Assembly: GCF_028692895.1 (NCBI RefSeq)
Contig: NZ_JAQUWN010000036.1
Coordinates: 1-34,061 of the forward strand
Direction: 5' to 3'
Source: Pseudodesulfovibrio sp.
GTDB lineage: Bacteria > Desulfobacterota > Desulfovibrionia > Desulfovibrionales > Desulfovibrionaceae
DNA length: 34,061 nucleotides
In this document: positions 8,494 to 16,505 of the stretch, piece after piece
Layout of the letters: each line of letters starts with the position of its first letter
How positions within the stretch are numbered: the first letter of the stretch is position 1
Notes under the pieces: generated by a model
What the model was told of the DNA's origin: nothing
The model's database searches: none
What the model saw: the letters and a program-made list of their open reading frames with translations, nothing else
Made by a program: the position numbers and the translations under genes

Positions 8494-8564
8494 GGCCGCC
8501 CGCATGGGCCGGAGGACTTCGGGGGGCTGATTCCCTCCGGACGCCATGCGGGCGCAGGGTATGG
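8494..8564. repeat. Palindromic repeat, copy B
   Basis: A hairpin built like copy A: left arm CCCGCATGG and CCGGAGG, right arm CCTCCGG and CCATGCGGG, then GGGTATGG. It ends 21 bp beyond the rnfB stop, so it may also act as a transcript end or stabiliser for the rnf operon. Confidence 0.65.
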
Positions 8565-8585
8565 TTGCGAGATCTTGGGCCGCCG

Positions 8586-10700
8586 TTATTCGGAGCCCGG
8601 CCGGTCGATGGGCCGGACGTCGTCGTCCTGGGTGTATTCCGCCCCGGCGTCCGCGTCGTAGCAGGTCAGGCCGCAGCGCAGGCAGCGGCTCGCCTCCTTG
8701 CGGGCGACGTCGTATGAGATGGAGCAGGCCACCTCCTCCTTGAAGGATATCCGGCGCTCCTCCAGGGGCGTGAGCGGCACCTGCACGCGCGGGATGGTGT
8801 AGGTCACATGCATGTTCTTGAGGATGGTCTCCGGGATGACCTGGACCTGCTGGTTGTCGGGTTCGGGCACTGCGCCCCGGGTGACGTGGAAGTGGATGGC
8901 GCGGGCCGCCCGGCGGCCGTCGGCCACCGCCTGGATCAGGATGTTCCGGCCGGTGTGGACCTCGCCGCCCACGAACACGTTGGGAATGTCGGTCTGGAGC
9001 GTGGTCGGGTTGGCGCTGACGCCGCCGGTCTTCTTGTCCCTCTTGAACAGCGGGTTGCCGTCCGCGTCCGTGAACAGGCTGTGGTCCACCACGCGGTCCG
9101 AGGCGGCCACGACCAGGTCGGCCTCGATGAAGGCCTTGGTCCCGGACACGGGCTTGGGCTCGCCGGCGGCCTTTCCCGGATCGTCGTAGGCCAGGTCGCA
9201 GTATGTCACGCCGCTCACGGCCCCGTTCTCCACGTGGAGGGCCAGGGGCGCGGTCAGGAAACGCAGGTCGGCCCCGATCTCCAGGGCGCGTTCGACCTCG
9301 TCCTTGTTGGCGGTCATCTTGCGCTGGATGGCCGGGACCAGGACCGTGACCAAGGCATTTTGGCGCCTGGCGCTGCGGGCCACGTCGATGGCGGTGTTGC
9401 TGCCGCCCACCACGACCACGCGGACGCCGCTCATGTCGGGACCCTCGCGGCCGAAGCGCTCCAGGAAGGAGATGGCGTCCACCACGCCCTCGGCGTCGTC
9501 GTTCTCGATGCCCAGCGGGGGCACCTTCCACGCGCCGGTGGCGATGAGCACGGCCTCGAAACCTTCGCGCTCCAGGTCCTTGAGGGTCACGTCGCGGCCG
9601 AAGGCCACGCCGGTGCGGGTCTCGACGCCGAGGTTCAGAATGGTTTGGACCTCCCAGTCCACCACCTTCTTGGGCAGGCGGTATTCCGGGATGACGCCGC
9701 GCATCATGCCGCCGATGTGCTCGCGCCGCTCGAAGATGGTGGGCTCGTGCCCGACGCGGCGAAGGAAGTAGGCGCAGGACAGGCCGGTGGGTCCGCCGCC
9801 GATGATGGCGACCTTGTGGCCGCTCGGCGGGTTGCAGTAGAGCGGCACGCGGATGCCGGACTGCATTTCCCAGTCCGCCACGAACCGTTGCAGGGTGTGG
9901 ATGGCCACGCCCTCGTCAACGATCTTGCGGCGGCAGATGTTTTCGCACGGGGCCGGGCAGATGCGGCCGGCGATGAGCGGCAGGGGGTTGTGCTCCTTGA
10001 TGGTCAGGAGCGCGCCGCGCAGGTCCTTCTGCTTGATCTGCTGGATGTAGCGGCGGACGTTGATCTGGGCCGGGCACTTCTGCATGCAGGGCGCGAGGCA
10101 GTCGTCGGTCTGGTTCAGGTGGAGCAGGACGCTGGTCACGCTGGAGATGCGGATGGCCCCGGTGGGGCAGGCCTCGGCGCACTTGCCGCAGGACCGGCAG
10201 GCGTTCCAGTCCACCACGGGCACCCCGGCCTCGGAGAGCCGGAGGGCGTTGAATGGGCAGACCTTGACGCAGGTGCCGAGCCCGATGCAGCCGATGCCGC
10301 ATGACTTCTCGCCGCCGTAGAGCAGGGCCTCGGCCCGGCAGTCCTCCACGCCCTTGTAGTCGAAGATCAGGTTGGCGCGGTCGCCGCCGCTACAGATGTT
10401 GGTGGCCACCCGGGGCTCCTTGAAGTGGACCTCGGCCCCCATGATGGCGGCGATGCGCTGGGAGGTCTCGATGTTGCCCACGATGCAAACCTCGGCCGGG
10501 GCCGTGCCGTCCACCACGGCCGCCGCGGCGGCCGAGCAGCCGGGATAGCCGCACCCGCCGCAGTTGGCGCCGGGCAGGCAGGCCTCGACGCGCGCCACGC
10601 GGGGGTCCTCCGCGACGTGGAGAAGCCGGGAGGCCACGGCCAGGATGGCGGCCGCCGTCAGTCCCAGCAGGAACAGTACCAATATGGAAGAAGCTACCAT
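8586..10700 (-). CDS. rnfB: RnfB fused to a GltD/NfnB-like FAD-NAD(P)H oxidoreductase
   Basis: A 704-residue protein, far longer than usual RnfB (roughly 180-330). Residues 1-25 form a membrane anchor; 41-55 hold the RnfB Fe-S motif (CLPGANCGGCGYPGC); 134-180 hold two ferredoxin clusters (CIGLGTCVKVCP, CRSCGKCAEACP). From about 201 the protein continues as a GltD/NfnB-type module: Cys pairs CLAPCMQKCP and CPAPCENIC, FAD motif GGGPTGL (301-307), NAD(P)H motif VGGSNTAIDVA (431-441), and a terminal RCLRCGLTC. RnfB normally takes electrons from ferredoxin on the cytoplasmic side; the added module should bind FAD and a pyridine nucleotide. Last gene of the rnf operon, 24 bp after rnfA. AAGGA lies 8 nt before ATG 10700. 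Confidence 0.93.
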   Translation of the reverse strand: MVASSILVLFLLGLTAAAILAVASRLLHVAEDPRVARVEACLPGANCGGCGYPGCSAAAAAVVDGTAPAEVCIVGNIETSQRIAAIMGAEVHFKEPRVATNICSGGDRANLIFDYKGVEDCRAEALLYGGEKSCGIGCIGLGTCVKVCPFNALRLSEAGVPVVDWNACRSCGKCAEACPTGAIRISSVTSVLLHLNQTDDCLAPCMQKCPAQINVRRYIQQIKQKDLRGALLTIKEHNPLPLIAGRICPAPCENICRRKIVDEGVAIHTLQRFVADWEMQSGIRVPLYCNPPSGHKVAIIGGGPTGLSCAYFLRRVGHEPTIFERREHIGGMMRGVIPEYRLPKKVVDWEVQTILNLGVETRTGVAFGRDVTLKDLEREGFEAVLIATGAWKVPPLGIENDDAEGVVDAISFLERFGREGPDMSGVRVVVVGGSNTAIDVARSARRQNALVTVLVPAIQRKMTANKDEVERALEIGADLRFLTAPLALHVENGAVSGVTYCDLAYDDPGKAAGEPKPVSGTKAFIEADLVVAASDRVVDHSLFTDADGNPLFKRDKKTGGVSANPTTLQTDIPNVFVGGEVHTGRNILIQAVADGRRAARAIHFHVTRGAVPEPDNQQVQVIPETILKNMHVTYTIPRVQVPLTPLEERRISFKEEVACSISYDVARKEASRCLRCGLTCYDADAGAEYTQDDDVRPIDRPGSE

Positions 10701-10724
10701 GTTCGCATCCTTCGTCTTGTTCGG

Positions 10725-11300
10725 TTATGCGGCCATGCCCTGGAAGGCCAGGAAGACCAGGGACATGACGCCCGCGGTGATCAGCGCCACCGGGATGCCC
10801 CGGAAGACCGCCGGCACCGGCGAGATGTCCAGCCGCTCGCGGATCGAGGAGATGATGACCAGGGCGATGAGGAAGCCCAGGCCGGTCGCCAGCGAGAAGA
10901 GCAGGGCCTTGAAGAACGGGTATTCGCCGCGCTGGACCATGATGGCCACGCCCATGACCGCGCAGTTGGTGGTGATGAGCGGCAGGAACAACCCCAGGGA
11001 GGCGTGCAGGGGCGGAATGACCTTCTTGAGGAAGAGCTCCACGAACTGGACCAGCGAGGCGATGACCAGAATGAAGACGATGGTCTGCAGGTAGCCGATG
11101 CCGTAGGGCGTCAGCACGTAGTGCTGCAGGGGCCAGGTGAAGGCCACGGCCATGAGCATGACGAAGATGACCGCCGCGCCCATGCCGATGGCCACGTCCG
11201 TGGACTTGGACGTGCCCATGAACGGGCAGGTGCCCAGGTATTGGACCAGGACGATGTTGTTGATGAATATCGCCGAGATGAACAGCATCAGGTATTCCAT
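10725..11300 (-). CDS. rnfA: Rnf electron transport complex subunit A
   Basis: A 191-residue membrane protein with six hydrophobic helices, normal length for RnfA. It carries the conserved LGTCPFMG (Cys25) and a second Cys in TTNCAVMG; with the matching pair in RnfE these are known to hold an intramembrane [2Fe-2S] cluster that passes electrons across the membrane. Starts 1 bp after the rnfE stop, so expression is coupled. Confidence 0.95.
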   Translation of the reverse strand: MEYLMLFISAIFINNIVLVQYLGTCPFMGTSKSTDVAIGMGAAVIFVMLMAVAFTWPLQHYVLTPYGIGYLQTIVFILVIASLVQFVELFLKKVIPPLHASLGLFLPLITTNCAVMGVAIMVQRGEYPFFKALLFSLATGLGFLIALVIISSIRERLDISPVPAVFRGIPVALITAGVMSLVFLAFQGMAA

Positions 11301-11301
11301 G

Positions 11302-11991
11302 CTAGTTCTCCTTCCTGGCCGTGGCGCACAGGTTGCAGGCCGCGCAGGAGGCGCAGGCCGCGTTCTTGGGCTCCGTGGGAATCTCGCCCTTCCTGCGGCT
11401 CATGTGCCGGTTGAAGGCGTTCATGCCGGCCAGTATCAGCCCCAGGCAGATGAACGCGCCGGGGGCCATGACCATCAAATGGGCGGGGCGGAAGGCCTCC
11501 CACGGCACCGGAATGCCGAAAACGGTGCCGTTGCCCAGCGTTTCGCGCAGTGCGCCCAGGAACGTGAGCGACATGGTGAACCCGAGTCCCATGCCGAGGC
11601 CGTCGGCGATGGACGGGATGACGCCGTTCCTGGAGGCGAAGGCCTCCGCCCTGCCCAGGATGATGCAGTTGACCACGATCAGCGGGACGAAGATGCCGAG
11701 CCGCTGGTAGAGGGAATAGGTATATGCCTGCATGAGCAGCTCCACGGCGACCACGAGGGAGGCCGCGATGACGATGAAGCAGGCGATGCGGACCTTGCCG
11801 GGAATGATCTTGCGCAAGGCCGAGATGATGGCGTTGGACAGGGTCAGGACGAAGAGGACCGCCGCGCCCATGCCCAGGCCGTTCTCCGCCGTGGAGGTGA
11901 CGGCCAGGGTGGGGCACAGGCCGAGCACCACGCGAAACGGCGGCAGCTCGTCCCAGAGGCCCTTGGTGAATTCCTTTATGACGGAAGGCAT
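11302..11991 (-). CDS. rnfE: Rnf electron transport complex subunit E, Cys-rich tail
   Basis: A 229-residue paralogue of RnfA with six membrane helices. GLCPTLAVT places Cys26 at the position of RnfA Cys25, and VNCIILGRAEAF carries the second cluster Cys. The C-terminal tail adds four extra Cys (CASCAACNLC) on the cytoplasmic side, an extension that could bind metal. Lies 10 bp after rnfG. Confidence 0.94.
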   Translation of the reverse strand: MPSVIKEFTKGLWDELPPFRVVLGLCPTLAVTSTAENGLGMGAAVLFVLTLSNAIISALRKIIPGKVRIACFIVIAASLVVAVELLMQAYTYSLYQRLGIFVPLIVVNCIILGRAEAFASRNGVIPSIADGLGMGLGFTMSLTFLGALRETLGNGTVFGIPVPWEAFRPAHLMVMAPGAFICLGLILAGMNAFNRHMSRRKGEIPTEPKNAACASCAACNLCATARKEN

Positions 11992-12001
11992 GCGTTGCTC
12001 C

Positions 12002-12568
12002 TTAGGATGCCCACAGGGTGGCGATTTGCGGCTTGATGCGCCGGTAGGTCTCCAGGGCCTTGCGCACGGCGTCCACCGCGCCCGTGGACGAGTAGGTCGC
12101 TCCGGACACGGAGTCGATGTCGCCCCCGCGCGAGGAGAGGTCCAGGCCGTCCAGGGAATGGCCGCGGAACTGCTTGAGGAAGCCCTGCTGCATGATCCTG
12201 GTGCCCACGCCCGGCGTTTCGGTCTGGGTGGTCACGCCGATGCCGATGAGCTTGTCTTCGTTCACGTCGAAGCCGACGATGACGCCGATGTCGCCGGAAT
12301 AACCCGCCGCAAAGGCCTCCAGGGCCACGCCCGAGAGCTTGCCGTCCTTGCGGGCCGGGAAGAGGGTGACGTCCCCGACCTTCTTGCGGTCGGCGATGGG
12401 GTCGTTGTCGCATCCCTTGAGCACGGCCATGAGGGTCGGGCCCTGGACGTTGAGCAGGACCTGTTGCTCGATGCGGGCCTTGGTGGCCTGCTTGAGGTTG
12501 ACCAGCAGGGTGCCGGACGCGGCGCAGATGAGCGAGAGGACGACGATCATGTTGATTATTTCACGCAT
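12002..12568 (-). CDS. rnfG: Rnf electron transport complex subunit G (FMN-binding)
   Basis: A 188-residue protein: an N-terminal membrane anchor, then a periplasmic FMN-binding domain. DSVSGATYSS contains the SGAT flavinylation motif whose Thr is covalently linked to FMN by ApbE. No apbE gene is present in this window, so the flavin transferase must lie elsewhere. Starts 3 bp after rnfD; GGAG lies upstream within rnfD. Confidence 0.95.
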   Translation of the reverse strand: MREIINMIVVLSLICAASGTLLVNLKQATKARIEQQVLLNVQGPTLMAVLKGCDNDPIADRKKVGDVTLFPARKDGKLSGVALEAFAAGYSGDIGVIVGFDVNEDKLIGIGVTTQTETPGVGTRIMQQGFLKQFRGHSLDGLDLSSRGGDIDSVSGATYSSTGAVDAVRKALETYRRIKPQIATLWAS

Positions 12569-12571
12569 GGC

Positions 12572-13543
12572 TTATCTGACTCCGAAGAACTTGGGGCGCA
12601 GGCGGTCCAGCAGCGGGCTGAGCAGGCTCGCGACCATGATGGCGAAGGGGACGCCGTCGGGATACACGCCGTAGACGCGGATGACGATGACCATGGTCCC
12701 GGCGAGCAGGCCGAAGACGGTCTGCGGCAGTCTGCCCACCGGGCTGGACGCGGTGTCGGTGGCCAGGAAGAAGGCGCCGAATACAGTGCTGCCAGCCAGC
12801 AGGTGGAAGATCGGGTCGGCGTAGGCCGTGGGATCGATGAACCAGAACAGGGCGGCCGCGCCCGCCACCCCGGCCAGGAAGGACACGGGGATGAACAGTC
12901 GGGTCCAGCGGGAGGCGATCAGGTAGACGCCGCCCGCGGCCAGCGCCAGGACCTGGGACGAGCCCAGGCCGCCGATCTGGTGGCCGGTCAGCAGGTCCAT
13001 GTACTCGAATTGCGAAAGGCTCTGGACCCCGAAGTACTTGAGCTGGTCCACGGGGCTGTTGGCCATGAAGTGCGCCAGGTTGAGGTCGATGTCCATGGCG
13101 TCGGGCCAGGAGAACCGGCATACGGCCCAGGCCACCAGCGGGGCGCAGACCGGGTTGCAGCCGAATCCGCCGAACACGGTGCGGCCCAGGGCGATGGTGA
13201 CCACGCCGCCGATGGCGGCCAGCCACCACGGCGCGGTGGCCGGGAGGAGGAAGGCGAACAGCACGCCCGCGTAGAAGGCGGAGAAGTTGTCCACGTTCAC
13301 GTCCCGGTGCTGGAGGCGGAGGCAGACCACCTCGGCGGCGACCGCCGCGGTCCCGGCCATGCCGATGACCGCTGCGGCTTGCACGCCGTATATCGCCACC
13401 GCCATGATGGCGGCGGGGACGAGCGCCAGCAGGTGGGCCCGCATCATGCCCTGGATGGTGCGCCCGCTGCGCCAGTGCGGCGGGGGCGACACCACCAGCC
13501 GGACCGGGTTGTCGGACATTGCCTTTATGATGGGATGGATCAT
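12572..13543 (-). CDS. rnfD: Rnf electron transport complex subunit D
   Basis: A 323-residue membrane protein with about nine helices and the RnfD/NqrB pattern (FGGFGCNPVCAP, LLAGSTVFGAFFLATD, GVYPDGVPFA). At the region where RnfD normally has a covalent FMN site (SGAT or SQAT followed by PLD), the sequence reads ANSPVDQLK (161-169): Ser163 takes the place of the flavinylated Thr and the preceding residues are not conserved. Covalent FMN is therefore uncertain here. ATG 13543 is preceded by two AAAGGA sequences; ATG 13519 is an alternative. Confidence 0.94.
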   Translation of the reverse strand: MIHPIIKAMSDNPVRLVVSPPPHWRSGRTIQGMMRAHLLALVPAAIMAVAIYGVQAAAVIGMAGTAAVAAEVVCLRLQHRDVNVDNFSAFYAGVLFAFLLPATAPWWLAAIGGVVTIALGRTVFGGFGCNPVCAPLVAWAVCRFSWPDAMDIDLNLAHFMANSPVDQLKYFGVQSLSQFEYMDLLTGHQIGGLGSSQVLALAAGGVYLIASRWTRLFIPVSFLAGVAGAAALFWFIDPTAYADPIFHLLAGSTVFGAFFLATDTASSPVGRLPQTVFGLLAGTMVIVIRVYGVYPDGVPFAIMVASLLSPLLDRLRPKFFGVR

Positions 13544-13589
13544 TTCCTTTGTCGTCCTTTGTCGTCTGAGTCGGTGAATCCCCGGGGCG

Positions 13590-14735
13590 TTATGCCTGCG
13601 TCGCCTCGGCCTTGGTCCGGAGCTGGGTCTTGGCGAAGCGTATGTACTGGAGCAGCGGCCGCCTGGCGAAGCAGTTGAACGCGCACAGCCCGCACTCGAA
13701 GCAACTGTTCAGGCCGTATTTTTCGGCCTGGTCGAAGAGCTCGTACTCGACGCAACGGCTGATGAGATGCGGCTGGACCCTGGCCGGGCACTGGAGGACG
13801 CACTCGCCGCAGTTGATGCAGGCGGCGTCCTGCACGGCGGGGATTGCCTTGGACGAGGTCACGAACAGGCCGTAGTCTCCCTTCTTGACACCGTCGTACA
13901 GGCTGTAGATGGCCTCGCCCCTGAACGGCCCGCCCAGTACCACGGTGTCGCCCGACTCGACCTTGATGTTCAGGACATTCAGGAGGTGGTTGATCGTGGT
14001 GCCGATGGGAACGCGGTAGTTGCGCCCGGAGATGGTCATGATGGTGTCGGTGACGGGCAGGCCGGTCAGGGCCACCCGGCCGAGGGCGTAGAGGGCCATG
14101 ACGTCGATCACTCGGGTGTGCTCGGGAAACTCCTTGCCGGTGACGGCGCGGACGACCAGGGGGTCGAGGGAGTACGGGTAGCGCGCCCTGAGGCCCACGG
14201 TCTCCGCGCCGGGCAGGGTGATGGTTTCGCCTTGGGACACGGCCAGGAAAGTGCGGGCCGGGGAGATGAGCTCGCGGGCCAGGCAGAGCCCCTCATGCAG
14301 TTCTTCCCGCCCGTCTCGCAGGATTTGCTGAGCCACGGAGACGCCGGGCTCGGGGTTCAGTCCATTGATGACCAGGGTCTCGGCCTTGCCCGAGAGCTGG
14401 GAGACGTCCACGCCCAGGCCGCGCAGGGTGCGGAGAAGTTCCGCGCCCGCGTTCATGGACCGGACGTCCACGGGCTCGACCGTGTCCTCCTCGCCGGAGC
14501 ACTTTACGGTCAGGCTGTGATAGTTGACGGCCGTGACCTTGCCGCAGGACGCCACATGGTGCGCCCCCAGCATGGAGGACGGGTGCTCGGCGACGATGTC
14601 GCCCTTTGTCAGCACGCCGCCCTTCTTGGCCTTGAGCACGAGGTTGCGTACCTGGACGTTCAGCTCCTGCGGCGGCTTGATGTCGGTGATGCCGTTATCC
14701 AGTTCGCAGTCGAGCGAATAGCGAATCTTGAACAT
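13590..14735 (-). CDS. rnfC: Rnf electron transport complex subunit C, degenerate nucleotide site
   Basis: A 381-residue peripheral subunit, shorter than the roughly 435 or more of typical RnfC. The N-terminal barrel domain, a VVLGGPFRG motif and two C-terminal Fe-S motifs (CINCGECVLQCP, CFECGLCAFNC) are present. The region that normally reads GLGGAGFPT, then INGAECEPY, which binds FMN and NADH, here reads GLGVDVSQL, then INGLNPEPG (residues 106-131), so the Gly-rich loop is lost. ATG 14735 begins MFKIRYSL, 4 bp after the cytochrome stop. Loss of NADH oxidation by this subunit is inference. Confidence 0.93.
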   Translation of the reverse strand: MFKIRYSLDCELDNGITDIKPPQELNVQVRNLVLKAKKGGVLTKGDIVAEHPSSMLGAHHVASCGKVTAVNYHSLTVKCSGEEDTVEPVDVRSMNAGAELLRTLRGLGVDVSQLSGKAETLVINGLNPEPGVSVAQQILRDGREELHEGLCLARELISPARTFLAVSQGETITLPGAETVGLRARYPYSLDPLVVRAVTGKEFPEHTRVIDVMALYALGRVALTGLPVTDTIMTISGRNYRVPIGTTINHLLNVLNIKVESGDTVVLGGPFRGEAIYSLYDGVKKGDYGLFVTSSKAIPAVQDAACINCGECVLQCPARVQPHLISRCVEYELFDQAEKYGLNSCFECGLCAFNCFARRPLLQYIRFAKTQLRTKAEATQA

Positions 14736-14739
14736 GCCC

Positions 14740-15216
14740 TTACCTCTCGTGACACTGGTAGCAGGCGTCCGCGCCGAACGGGCCGCCGCCTTGTTCGTGA
14801 CATCCCTGGCACATCGTGTGGAACGCGTCGCCCCGGGTCGGGATGGACTCGATGTCCGGCCGCTCGCCCTCCGCCAGGGGACCGGTGGGCGCCTCGTCGT
14901 GGCAGCGCAGGCAGGCCGCCTTGTCCGGGAAGGCCTTCTGATGGTTGAGGCGGAATTCATCGTTGAACTCCGGCGGATGGCAGGCGCCGCAGGGCAGGGA
15001 TGTCCCGCCCTCCAGGCCGTAGTGGTGGCAGTCGGCGCAGTCCGTGTGGTACTCCTCGGCATGGGTCCTGTGGGAAAACAGGACGCGCCCGCCGGTGTTG
15101 TCCAGCACGACGCGCGCGGGGACCTTTTCCTTCTCGGGCGGGATAGCGTACCCGATGACGGCGACCAGAAACGACAGCCCGACGATCAGCGAAATGAGGA
15201 AATATCGGCGTTGCAA
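14740..15216 (-). CDS. Membrane-anchored pentahaem cytochrome c of the Rnf operon
   Basis: A 158-residue periplasmic cytochrome with an N-terminal signal anchor (RRYFLISLIVG...). Five CXXCH motifs are visible in order: CADCH, CGACH, CLRCH, CQGCH, CYQCH, plus several distal His, with the FSHRTHAEEYH start typical of cytochrome c3/c7-like proteins. It heads the rnf operon, 4 bp before rnfC, and probably exchanges electrons between periplasmic carriers and RnfG/RnfD. TTG 15216 is chosen because GAGG lies about 8-9 nt upstream and it starts at the anchor; ATG 15279 in the same frame has AAAGGA touching the start codon and would add 21 residues. Confidence 0.88.
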   Translation of the reverse strand: MQRRYFLISLIVGLSFLVAVIGYAIPPEKEKVPARVVLDNTGGRVLFSHRTHAEEYHTDCADCHHYGLEGGTSLPCGACHPPEFNDEFRLNHQKAFPDKAACLRCHDEAPTGPLAEGERPDIESIPTRGDAFHTMCQGCHEQGGGPFGADACYQCHER

Positions 15217-15335
15217 CTGGTCATCCCTCGTTCTGGAAGTTGATTGCGACAGGCAAAACACGGGGTTCCATTGGCTCATTCCTTTAAAATCAGTCTATTA
15301 CTCTCTAGATTGAACGATCAATCAAATCCGGGGTT

Positions 15336-15351
15336 AGCAGGAGTCATGCCA
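15336..15351 (-). promoter_or_regulatory. Predicted sigma-54 promoter of the rnf operon
   Basis: Minus strand TGGCATGACTCCTGCT matches the sigma-54 consensus TGGCACG-N4-TTGC: GG at -24 (15350-15349) and GC at -12 (15338-15337), 10 nt between. Predicted transcription start is near 15325, 46 nt before ATG 15279 and 109 nt before TTG 15216. Confidence 0.65.
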
Positions 15352-15420
15352 TCCTGTCCGAGGTGGGCGGGAAATTTTTATCTTCATAACACCATGAAAT
15401 AACTGGATGGACATTTTACT

Positions 15421-15470
15421 ATCTGGCAAAAAATGGTGAGATCAAATCGTGCAATGCCGACTTGCCAGAT
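15421..15470. promoter_or_regulatory. Inverted repeat upstream of the rnf promoter
   Basis: Perfect 9-bp arms ATCTGGCAA (15421-15429) and TTGCCAGAT (15462-15470), with centres 41 bp apart, about four helical turns. They lie 96-145 bp upstream of the predicted start, where sigma-54 activators bind. The activator is not identified. Confidence 0.4.
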
Positions 15471-16230
15471 CGGAATACAAGGTGGGTGACTTTTGTCCCC
15501 AAAAGGTGGCTACGTGTCGGTTGCGTGGCGGCGCAGTGGGAATAATATAAAAAAATATTCTTTAATTTAAGTAAAGTATACACCATCTGAAAGTTTGAAG
15601 ATCCCTGAAGACGGCCCCCCGGCCCTTTTGGCTGGCCGGTATTATCGCGCAATCGGTGTCGAAATGCGGGAAAGTTCGGGCGAAGCAGTTCTTGTGCGGG
15701 TTGAGGAGGAGCGGCGGAGCGGCTCGAACTCGGACGGGAGTGCGGAGAAATCCGTTTTTAGGGGCGGAAAACGTCCGAGGGGCGGGGTTGGATGCGGATT
15801 TTGACGATTTTGCCCAGTGCGATGGGGCCTTGGGGGGGCGTTGCGGTGCGCAATGCCATTTTGCCGGGCATGGGGCGGGAGGACGATTGTGTCGCCTTTG
15901 ACGGCCGGCCACTCGCCGCGCCTGGGGCGCGTTGGCCCAGGAGCATGGGAAATCTGCGGCAAATGGCGGGATACCTGTCTCGCGCGGCAATATTCCGAAT
16001 CCGTGCAATACTTCCGAAGTTTCGGCATCCGTCTATGGAAGGGGCAACCCGGCATCGGCAAGGCGTTCGGCGCGCCGACGCAAGGCCGGTGTGCGCTGGG
16101 GCGGAGAACCGGGATCGGGAAGCCGCGTTGCCCGAGCCGGGAGAAACGCCCGGAGCGGGTGCGGCGGGGCCGCCCGGCCGTGGCCGTCAGCGGGGCCGGG
16201 ACGGCAAGGCGAAGCGCGGGCCGCGCAGCC

Positions 16231-16327
16231 GCGTCATCGCGCCCCTGCGCGAGGAGCGGGCCTGCCTCGCCATGACTTAGGCCTCCTTGCTCACGTCGCG
16301 TCATCGCGCCCCTGCGCGTGGAGCGGG
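16231..16327. repeat. 30-bp direct repeat pair
   Basis: 16231-16260 and 16298-16327 are identical except for one base (core GCGTCATCGCGCCCCTGCGC), with a 67-bp period. Possibly copies of a dispersed intergenic repeat. Confidence 0.7.
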
Positions 16328-16505
16328 AACAGCCGGGCTTTCGGGGCGACGGCTGCGGGCTCTGCCGGCCAGGGGGGGGACTGCGTATTCAGCAACTCCT
16401 TCGGGCGGTTGAGTGGGGCGTTGTCTTCCGTATTGATCTGCCGGTCCCTTGGGCGTAGGAGAGCGGGAAACCCGAGTCGGGCGCGCCGCGCCGGAGGAGA
16501 CCCGC

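Larger units (their letters stand above)
15280..16505. other. Long intergenic region without a convincing gene
   Basis: 1.2 kb between the rnf operon and the deacetylase gene. The first 330 bp are AT-rich and hold the rnf promoter. After about 15600 the DNA is GC-rich again with a CCGGCC/GGCCGG hairpin near 15618-15640 and overlapping frames on both strands. The best of these (15792-16280, +, beginning MRILTILPSAMGPWGG) has no clear ribosome-binding site and no recognisable domain. It may be decayed sequence. Confidence 0.5.

Noticed and set aside
15700-15760. tRNA 3'-end-like sequence (TTCGAGCC followed by CTCCGCC on the minus strand)
   Set aside because: The putative T-arm does not pair (CCGAG against CGCTC) and no acceptor, D or anticodon arms can be drawn.
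15642-16304. 220-codon minus-strand frame in the long intergenic region
   Set aside because: Arg/Pro-rich with no ribosome-binding site or family resemblance; overlaps equally weak plus-strand frames.
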